Below the pieces are notes generated by a model, which did no database searches, was not told the DNA's origin, and saw nothing but the letters and a program-made list of their open reading frames with translations. Of a stretch of DNA of 5,176 nt, positions 1 through 4,543 are shown one piece after another (within the stretch, counting starts at the first letter, position 1; each line of letters opens with the position of its first letter). Source of the DNA: an uncultured bacterium (GTDB taxonomy: Bacteria > Bacillota > Clostridia > Lachnospirales > Lachnospiraceae); the NCBI GenBank assembly GCA_947086625.1, contig CAMTZV010000161.1, positions 1 to 5,176 of the forward strand, written 5' to 3'. The translations under genes were made by a program, and so were the position numbers.

Positions 1-2
1 AA

Positions 3-494
3 GAGGAGCCCGAGACGCCGGAACAAAAACAGCCGGCCGCAGACGGTGCGAAGCAGAAGGCGGCGGGAATGAGCCGTGAGCTGCGCTTTGCACTTGGCTG
101 CCTGGCGGCACTTGCAGGCGTTGCGCTGCTTGCCGCCGCTGCGCTTGCCGCCGCGCGGGAGCGCGCACGCCGCCGGGAGGAGCAGATTTTGCGGGCGCTT
201 GAAACCGGGCACTACCGCGACGCCGCAAACCGGATGAACCGAAGGATCTACCGGATGCTGCGGCGGCGCGTGACGGGCATCGGCGTAAAGGACGACGACG
301 CTTACCGGGACGCCCTCGCCGGCCTTTCTGCCGAAGGCGACGCGGACACGTACATGCGCATCGTAAAGGAAGTGCGCTTTTCGGACAGGGAGCTGACGAA
401 AGAGGACGCCGACGCGCTGTACGCGCAGTACCGGATCTATCGGGAAGCGCTGCGCCGCGGCAAAACGCGCCCGGCAGAATCGGCAGATGTATAG
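3..494 (+). CDS. C-terminal part of a single-pass membrane protein (possibly transglutaminase-like), 5' end outside window
   Basis: The reading frame is open from the first bases of the window to the TAG at 492-494, giving 163 visible residues. The first 22 codons encode a Pro/Glu/Gln/Ala/Lys-rich hydrophilic linker. About six residues after the Met encoded at 69-71 comes one strongly hydrophobic Ala/Leu segment of some 24 residues, ended by an Arg-rich stretch (ARERARRREE), so the tail should be cytoplasmic. The tail holds a helical charged domain with NRRIYRMLRR, DAYRDAL and YMRIVKEVRFSDRELT. From memory, this linker-helix-tail layout resembles the C-terminus of clostridial proteins with an extracellular transglutaminase core, but the core is not in the window, so the name is tentative. 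A separate 141-residue protein starting at ATG 69 is possible: AGAAGG lies 8 bases upstream. I favour the longer frame because the upstream codons read as natural coding sequence while the other two frames are Arg-rich and stop at 72 and 79. Confidence 0.6.
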   Translation, partial: EEPETPEQKQPAADGAKQKAAGMSRELRFALGCLAALAGVALLAAAALAAARERARRREEQILRALETGHYRDAANRMNRRIYRMLRRRVTGIGVKDDDAYRDALAGLSAEGDADTYMRIVKEVRFSDRELTKEDADALYAQYRIYREALRRGKTRPAESADV

Positions 495-623
495 CCCCGG
501 GAATCTGACTGTTCGTGGACGAAGCCACGGCCGTATCGGACAGGCATCACCGGACACAGCGGCACGTGTCCCGGGAATCCGACAGCCAGCCGACGGGGAT
601 CGATTGTTTACGGACAAAGACTG

Positions 624-681
624 TTTGAAAACGCCGGTGCTTGGCGAGGTATTTTCGAGCTTAGCACCGCTGCGTTTGAAA
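624..681 (+). other. long inverted repeat / RNA hairpin
   Basis: AAACGC (629-634) and CGGTGCT (635-641) form a continuous 13-nt arm. It pairs with AGCACCG (663-669) and GCGTTT (672-677), with only a 2-nt bulge (CT, 670-671). The stem extends outward by TTT (624-626) with AAA (679-681) across small bulges. The 21-nt loop contains a possible inner CGA/TCG pairing (645-647 with 655-657). There is no following T-run, so it is not a terminator. It lies 84 bases before the start of the ttcA-like gene and could act in its 5' UTR. The structure is seen in the sequence; the role is inference. Confidence 0.5.
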
Positions 682-749
682 TCAAGCGGGAGCGTGTCTT
701 TGCCGGGAACGATCGGTTTCCCGCCGGCGTGACCTACCAAAATTTTACA

Positions 750-755
750 GAGAGG
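750..755 (+). promoter_or_regulatory. ribosome binding site of the ttcA-like gene
   Basis: GAGAGG at 750-755 lies 9 bases before ATG 765. This decides the start: an in-frame GTG at 729 would add 12 residues but has no Shine-Dalgarno-like sequence at the right distance and would sit inside the 704-723 hairpin region. Confidence 0.7.
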
Positions 756-764
756 TGCACCCCC

Positions 765-1613
765 ATGCCAACAAATGCAGAAATCGAGCAGAGCCTCCGA
801 AAAAAATTCAAAAAGCCCCTCTTCTCCAAATTCGCGAAGGCACTCAACACTTACGACCTTCTGCACGAGGGCGACAGGGTCGCGGTCTGCATCTCGGGCG
901 GAAAGGACTCGATGCTGCTCGCAAAGCTCTTTCAGGAGCTAAAGCGCCACCGGAAGTTCGAGTTTGGGCTGGAATTTCTCGTGATGGACCCGGGCTACCA
1001 CGAGAAAAACCGCGCGATGATCGAGAAAAACGCGGCGCTCATGGACATCCCGGTCACGATTTTTCAGTCGGAAATTTTTGATTCGGTGTACGGGATCGAG
1101 AAAAACCCGTGTTACCTGTGCGCGCGGATGCGCAGGGGGTATCTGTACGCAAAGGCAAGAGAGCTTGGCTGCAACAAGATCGCGCTGGGGCACCACTACG
1201 ACGATGTGATAGAAACTATTTTAATGGGTATGCTATACGGTGCGCAGGTGCAGACGATGATGCCGAAGCTGCACAGCACAAATTTTGCGGGCATGGAGCT
1301 GATCCGCCCGATGTATCTGATCCGCGAGGACGATATCCGGCACTGGCGGGACTACAACGGGCTGACCTTTTTGCAGTGCGCGTGCCGCTTTACGGAAAAC
1401 CTTGCAAAGCCGGCTGAGCAGGGGCAGAGCGATTCCGCGCGCATCGAGGTCAAGAAGCTGATCGCGCAGCTGAAGGAGAAAAACCCGTTCGTGGAGGCAA
1501 ACATCTTTAAGAGTGTGGAAAACGTGAACGTAAACACGGTGATCGCCTATAAAAAGGACGGCGTGACGCATCATTTTCTGGATCATTACGACGGGGATCA
1601 GACGACATGTTAA
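765..1613 (+). CDS. ttcA: TtcA-family PP-loop ATPase (tRNA 2-thiocytidine synthetase-like)
   Basis: This 282-residue cytoplasmic protein belongs to the TtcA/TilS N-type PP-loop group. Visible motifs in order are the PP-loop SGGKDS (44-49), which binds ATP and activates the target base by adenylation; the CxxC pair in NPCYLCARMRRG (C116, C119); GHHYDDVIET (142-151), the TtcA-type second signature; and RPMYLIREDDI (181-191), followed by C205 and C207. In enterobacterial TtcA two CxxC cysteines plus one later cysteine hold a [4Fe-4S] cluster used to insert sulfur at C32 of tRNA. All three positions have candidates here. The last ~60 residues (KKLIAQL, NIFKSVENVNVNTVI, ending HHFLDHYDGD) follow a pattern I associate with clostridial members rather than with E. 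coli TtcA. Family assignment is firm. That the substrate is C32 is inference from the family, since Firmicutes homologues are less well characterised. The start is set by the ribosome site at 750-755, and the stop is TAA at 1611-1613. Confidence 0.9.
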   Translation: MPTNAEIEQSLRKKFKKPLFSKFAKALNTYDLLHEGDRVAVCISGGKDSMLLAKLFQELKRHRKFEFGLEFLVMDPGYHEKNRAMIEKNAALMDIPVTIFQSEIFDSVYGIEKNPCYLCARMRRGYLYAKARELGCNKIALGHHYDDVIETILMGMLYGAQVQTMMPKLHSTNFAGMELIRPMYLIREDDIRHWRDYNGLTFLQCACRFTENLAKPAEQGQSDSARIEVKKLIAQLKEKNPFVEANIFKSVENVNVNTVIAYKKDGVTHHFLDHYDGDQTTC

Positions 1614-1619
1614 ACGGTG

Positions 1620-1682
1620 CGCGGCCGGTGCAAAACAGTGTGCCTGCTTGCGCGAAACGCGCGGTAACTTTCACTGGCCGCG
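1620..1682 (+). other. nested inverted repeat in the ttcA/acetyltransferase spacer
   Basis: CGCGGCCGGTG (1620-1630) can pair with CACTGGCCGCG (1672-1682) as an 11-bp stem containing one G-U wobble. Inside it, GCGCG (1650-1654) and CGCGC (1658-1662) form a tight hairpin around AAA. There is no T-run after either stem, so it is not a standard intrinsic terminator. It starts 7 bases after the ttcA-like stop and ends 48 bases before the ribosome site of the next gene. It could be an mRNA-stabilising or attenuating structure, or a REP-like extragenic palindrome. The pairing is direct; the role is unknown. Confidence 0.5.
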
Positions 1683-1730
1683 GATATACATATGCCTGTC
1701 CGTGCGCGGCGCGGGCGGCAAAAGAGGAAA

Positions 1731-1736
1731 AGGAAG
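1731..1736 (+). promoter_or_regulatory. ribosome binding site of the DUF2156-GNAT gene
   Basis: AGGAAG at 1731-1736, within a purine-rich run (1720-1738), is 9 bases before ATG 1746. This supports 1746 over the in-frame ATG at 1692, which would add an 18-residue Arg/Lys-rich stretch translated from the ribosome site and the spacer, and which lacks its own site. Confidence 0.75.
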
Positions 1737-1745
1737 AATCGTTTT

Positions 1746-3479
1746 ATGGATGAATTACAGTTTGAAGAGCTGACGGTTGAAAAACGCACGTGGGTGACAG
1801 AGAAGCTGCGCGAGGACGGACGCAGCCTTTGCGAGTACACGTTTGCGGGAAATTACGCGTGGAGCAGGTTTTTTGCCCTGCGGATTGCTTCGTTTCGGGA
1901 GGGGGCGTGCGGTATGTTCCGTTACGAGCGGGAGCATGGCGATGTGTACAGCTTTCCGTTTGGCGGCGGCGAGGAGGACAAGCGCGCGATGCTTGCGCTT
2001 GTGGTGAAGGAATGCGAGGAGCGCGGAAAGACATTGCAGCTCTCACCGATCGCGCGCGCCGACTACGAGTGTCTGCGGCGCTGGTATCCGGGTGAGTTTC
2101 TTGCGGGCGCGAATCGCGATCTGAGCGACTATATTTACGAGCGGGAAAAGCTCGTGAACCTTTCGGGCAAGAAATTCCACGGCAAGCGCAACCACATTGC
2201 CCGCTTTAAGGACGGGGATGACTGGGCCTACGAGGAGATCACGGATGCCAACCGTGCGGACGCGCAGGCGATGATGAAGCAGTGGCGGGAAAACCGCAGG
2301 GCGGAGTGGAACATCGAGCTGGAGCAGGAGTTTTGCGCGATGATGACGGCGCTTTTGGAGATGGAGGCGTTGGGGCTTGCCGGAGGGCTTTTGCGCAAGG
2401 CGGGCAGGGTCGTGGCGCTGGCGATGGGCGAGCCGCTGAACGACGACACCTTTGTCGTCCATTTTGAGAAGGCGTTTGCGGATGTGCAGGGCGCTTATCC
2501 GATGATTAACCAGCAGTTCGCCGAGCACGCGGCGGAAGGGTTTACGTATATCGACCGGGAGGAGGACGCGGGCGATCCGGGGCTTCGCAAGGCAAAGCTG
2601 TCCTATCATCCTTTTAAATTAGAAGAAAAATATACGGCGATCCGAAGCGAGGTCGTGTTTGCCGACCCGTCGGACGAGGAAACGGTTCGTCAGGTGTGCG
2701 AGCTCTGGCGGCTCTGCTTTGACGACGGGGATTTTTCGGAATTTTATATGAAAGCGCGCGCGGATGAGCGAAACATGCTGCTCATTTACCGCGACGGGCG
2801 ACCGGTTTCGATGGCGAGCTTTCTTCCCGCGGTCTACCGGACGGACAAGGGGGCGATCCCGGTGCGCTACGTGTATGCGGTCGGGACGCTGCCGGAATAC
2901 CGCAGGCAGGGGCTTGCGGAAAAAATTCTCCTGTGCGCTGCGGGGCTGTGGGACGAGCCGCTCGTGCTCTCGCCCGCGGATGAAGGGCTGTATCGCTACT
3001 ATGAAAAGATGGGATTTGTGCGGTGTTTTCGCGGAGAGGATGTGGGCGCGCGGCTGGCTCCGGTTACAGGCAGCCGCTGGAATTTCTGTTCGCAGCGGGC
3101 GCAGGCGGATGAGTACGCCGCTTTGCGGGACGACTATTTTTCAACGCACAGGCATGCGCATATCGGCTGGGACGCGGACGCGGTTGCGTTTGCCTTTGCG
3201 CTGAACGAGCGGGAGGGCGGAAGAAACCGCATCCTTGTCTCGGAGTCCTCGCCGCAGAAGAAGGAGCTGTTGATGTACAATGCAATCGGTCAGGAGCTGG
3301 TCATTTTGGAGACGACGCTGAGCGAGGAGATGCTCTCACAGCTTTTGCCGGAGCTGTTCGCGGAGACAGGCACAAGGCGCGTGCGCTATGAGATCCCCGG
3401 CGGGATGATGCGCCTGCCCGATCGCCTGAGGGGGTTTGCACTTCCCGCCGGAGGGTATCTGAATTTGACACTTGCATAA
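1746..3479 (+). CDS. DUF2156 (MprF-like aminoacyl-transferase domain) and GNAT acetyltransferase fusion protein
   Basis: This 577-residue protein has no signal peptide or membrane segment, so it is probably cytoplasmic. Residues ~5-298 match DUF2156, the fold of the catalytic half of phosphatidylglycerol lysyltransferase. Hallmarks are YTFAGNYAW (31-39), DYIYEREKLVNLSGKKFHGK (128-147) followed by RNHIARF, AYPMINQQFAEHA (250-262), and YIDREEDAGDPGLRKAKLSY (268-287). Residues ~302-430 form a GNAT domain: VYAVGTLPEYRRQGLAEKIL (376-395) is motif A, with the acetyl-CoA pyrophosphate loop RRQGLA, and GLYRYYEKMGF (414-424) is the usual C-terminal GNAT signature. The last ~145 residues look like a further GNAT-like or accessory segment with no motif I can name. 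DUF2156 enzymes can transfer amino acids from aminoacyl-tRNA, but this protein lacks the membrane half of MprF, so its acceptor is unknown. It follows the ttcA-like gene by 132 bp on the same strand. No terminator is seen after its TAA. Domain calls are confident; the reaction is not known. Confidence 0.85.
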   Translation: MDELQFEELTVEKRTWVTEKLREDGRSLCEYTFAGNYAWSRFFALRIASFREGACGMFRYEREHGDVYSFPFGGGEEDKRAMLALVVKECEERGKTLQLSPIARADYECLRRWYPGEFLAGANRDLSDYIYEREKLVNLSGKKFHGKRNHIARFKDGDDWAYEEITDANRADAQAMMKQWRENRRAEWNIELEQEFCAMMTALLEMEALGLAGGLLRKAGRVVALAMGEPLNDDTFVVHFEKAFADVQGAYPMINQQFAEHAAEGFTYIDREEDAGDPGLRKAKLSYHPFKLEEKYTAIRSEVVFADPSDEETVRQVCELWRLCFDDGDFSEFYMKARADERNMLLIYRDGRPVSMASFLPAVYRTDKGAIPVRYVYAVGTLPEYRRQGLAEKILLCAAGLWDEPLVLSPADEGLYRYYEKMGFVRCFRGEDVGARLAPVTGSRWNFCSQRAQADEYAALRDDYFSTHRHAHIGWDADAVAFAFALNEREGGRNRILVSESSPQKKELLMYNAIGQELVILETTLSEEMLSQLLPELFAETGTRRVRYEIPGGMMRLPDRLRGFALPAGGYLNLTLA

Positions 3480-3487
3480 TCATGTGT

Positions 3488-3517
3488 TTGACATAAAGAG
3501 GGCTATCATGTTATTTT
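3488..3517 (+). promoter_or_regulatory. candidate sigma-A promoter upstream of the COG2865 relic
   Basis: A perfect -35 hexamer TTGACA (3488-3493) is followed after 18 bases by TATTTT (3512-3517), which matches TATAAT at 4 of 6 positions. It lies just after the acetyltransferase stop and points into the relic. A second TTGACA (3465-3470) sits 23 bases upstream, inside the preceding gene, without a good -10. The match is moderate, and such AT-rich sequence can fit by chance. Confidence 0.35.
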
Positions 3518-3928
3518 GAGAGTAGAATTTTAAGCTGCAAGGGGGTGTTAGATTCCATGAATGTGACGACCGAGTGGATGATGCGGATGTGAAAGTAACG
3601 GCGACAGGTCAGATTGCACAGATGTATATTCGAAAGCAGGGGATTTTTACAGAAAGGAAAATTTATCCCTATGTGGATACAGCCGATCTGCGTCTGGATT
3701 TGCTGCCGAGGCTTCGGGTCATGGCGGCAAATAACAATGGAGGGCAGGAACATCCGTGGAGCAGTATGTCGGATGAGGAGCTTTTGAAAAGCGCCGGACT
3801 TTACAGAACAGACCGCGTTACAGGAGAACAGGGTTATAATCTGGCGGCAGTCATGCTTCTTGGCAGAGACGATGTGATTCAGGATGTAGTGCCGGCTTAT
3901 CTAACGGATGCCCTGCTGCGGAAGGTGA

Positions 3929-4507
3929 ATGTTGATCGCTATGATCGGATATGCAGACCAGTTGGGCTCCGGAGTAAGAAATCTGTTCAAATACAGTAAA
4001 CATTATTCCGGGCAGGAGCCGGAATTTATAGAGGACGATATCTTTCGGATCATCGTGCCGTTAAACGACAGCTATTCAGACGCAGCAGTTGAAAACGCCA
4101 CCCAATCAGCCGCGAAGACCACCCAATCAGGTGGGAAAACCACCCAATCGGCCGCAAAGACCACCCAATCAGGTGAGAAAACCACCCAATGGGCCACGCA
4201 GACCACCCAATCAGGTGAGAAAACCACCCAATCGGCCACCCAAACCACCCAATGGGCCGATCAGCAAATGATGATTCCAGTGTTAGAAGAAACATGTGAT
4301 TATATGGTTACGAAGAAGGCACGGTTGAGCGGGGAAGAGGATATTATTTTATTGATCGAGCGGGAGCCGGGTTTATCGCAGAGACAGATTGCGGAACGGT
4401 TGGCGTTAAACTTAAACACCGTGAAATATCATATCCGAAAAATGCAAAAGCAAGGTAAAATAGAGCGTGCAGGCACTCCGCGCAAGGGAAAATGGATTGT
4501 GAAGTAA
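3929..4507 (+). CDS. possible residual 192-residue protein: COG2865 C-terminal piece, TQ repeats and winged HTH
   Basis: Within the pseudogene, the 3' frame has an ATG at 3929 preceded by GGAAGGTGA (3920-3928). This is a purine-rich Shine-Dalgarno-like sequence, but its spacing of about 3-5 bases is short. A second ATG at 3941 encodes MIGYADQLGSG, which falls exactly at the deletion junction. Residues 6-47 match the C-terminal edge of the ATPase region, 58-113 are the repeat linker, and ~136-190 are an intact winged HTH with no stop or frameshift. If translated, the product would be a DNA-binding module without its sensory part. The purine match lies in what was coding sequence (RKVNVDR), so it may be accidental. 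I give this as an alternative reading of the same DNA, not as a second established gene. Confidence 0.3.
   Translation: MLIAMIGYADQLGSGVRNLFKYSKHYSGQEPEFIEDDIFRIIVPLNDSYSDAAVENATQSAAKTTQSGGKTTQSAAKTTQSGEKTTQWATQTTQSGEKTTQSATQTTQWADQQMMIPVLEETCDYMVTKKARLSGEEDIILLIEREPGLSQRQIAERLALNLNTVKYHIRKMQKQGKIERAGTPRKGKWIVK
4100..4267 (+). repeat. eight tandem 21-bp units encoding TQ-rich heptapeptides
   Basis: Units start at 4100, 4121, 4142, 4163, 4184, 4205, 4226 and 4247, and every one begins ACCCAAT. They encode TQSAAKT, TQSGGKT, TQSAAKT, TQSGEKT, TQWATQT, TQSGEKT, TQSATQT and TQWADQQ. Units 2, 4 and 6 carry a GGTG(G/A)GA core and units 1, 3, 5 and 7 a GCC core, so the repeat also has a 42-bp order. 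Units 4 and 6 are identical over all 21 bases, and units 5 and 8 share ACCCAATGGGCC. The GGTG of each B unit can pair with the CACC at the next boundary as a small hairpin. Because 21 is a multiple of three, all frames stay open across it. Thr/Gln-rich repeats between the ATPase and HTH parts are common in Firmicutes COG2865 proteins; here they form the linker of the broken gene. Confidence 0.95.
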
Positions 4508-4516
4508 GCGCGGGCC

Positions 4517-4543
4517 AAAAAGGCAGGAGACTATGCTCCTACC
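4517..4543 (-). terminator. intrinsic terminator of pyk, hairpin spanning the stop codon
   Basis: On the minus strand, GGTAGGAG (4543-4536) pairs with CTCCTGCC (4529-4522) as an 8-bp stem with one U-G wobble. The loop is CATAGT, and TTTTT follows at 4521-4517. The pyk stop TAG (4533-4531) lies in the loop. On the plus strand the wobble becomes a C-A mismatch and no T-run follows, so the terminator works only for pyk and not for the converging pseudogene. Confidence 0.75.

Larger units (their letters stand above)
495..764 (+). other. 270-bp intergenic region rich in inverted repeats, possible structured leader of the ttcA-like gene
   Basis: I see no convincing gene here. An open frame starting at 487 has no ribosome site and an unnatural composition. 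The region holds three potential hairpins. The first has arms 550-557 and 566-574 (CCGGACAC with GTGTCCCGG, one bulged C). The second is the long one at 624-681. The third has CGGGAA 704-709 pairing with TTCCCG 718-723, just upstream of the ribosome site. A near-direct repeat, CCCGGGAATCYGAC, occurs at 496-509 and 570-583. None of the hairpins is followed by a T-run, so none looks like an intrinsic terminator for the upstream gene. I recognise no known riboswitch or T-box, and no good promoter. Confidence 0.45.
3526..4507 (+). pseudogene. broken COG2865-type regulator gene (AlbA_2 / ATP-binding / winged-HTH family), N-terminus and ATPase core lost
   Basis: Two overlapping frames are pieces of one family protein. 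The 5' piece is open from 3526 (after TAG 3523-3525) to TAA 3997-3999. It contains MYIRKQGIFTERKIYPYV, LPRLRVMAANNNGGQEHPWS and YLTDALLRKVNVDRYD, which I recognise as the mid-part of Firmicutes COG2865 proteins. The 3' piece, one frame over, picks up near 3941 with IGYADQLGSGVRNLFKYSK and runs through PEFIEDDIFRIIVPLND, a TQ-repeat linker (4100-4267) and a winged HTH (LSQRQIAERLALNLNTVKYH, then GKIERAG) to TAA 4505-4507. In intact relatives, as I recall them, roughly a hundred residues lie between RYD and IGYAD, including the histidine-kinase-type ATP-binding motif (RE.I.N...HR.Y). Here they are gone and the frame is shifted at about 3938-3948. The N-terminal AlbA_2 domain is also absent: no frame between 3480 and 3525 encodes it. 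Family members regulate transcription or sit in mobile and defence contexts. This copy should not make the normal protein. The DNA is AT-richer than both flanks, consistent with foreign origin. Confidence 0.8.

Noticed and set aside
487..732. An 81-codon open frame overlapping the end of the first gene
   Set aside because: It has no ribosome site, unnatural composition and no recognisable domain, and it runs through three hairpins. The spacing fits an untranslated leader better.
729..764. GTG start 12 codons upstream for the ttcA-like gene
   Set aside because: There is no Shine-Dalgarno-like sequence before it. ATG 765 has GAGAGG at 9 bases and gives the usual family N-terminus.
1614..1682. 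Intrinsic terminator after the ttcA-like gene
   Set aside because: The hairpin is strong but is not followed by a T-run on either strand at the right place.
1692..1745. ATG 18 codons upstream for the DUF2156-GNAT gene
   Set aside because: The added residues are an Arg/Lys-rich translation of the spacer and ribosome site. ATG 1746 has a good site and matches the family start.
2043..2609. A 188-codon open frame on the minus strand
   Set aside because: It lies entirely inside the well-supported DUF2156 coding region, has no domain signal and is expected in GC-rich DNA.
4100..4267. CRISPR-like array
   Set aside because: Units are contiguous 21-bp repeats with no unique spacers, in frame with a Thr/Gln-rich linker. 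This is a coding tandem repeat.
4050..4295. PPN-rich or IGW-rich repeat proteins in the other frames of the 21-bp array
   Set aside because: They are open only because the repeat length is a multiple of three. Family homology on both sides fixes the TQ frame.
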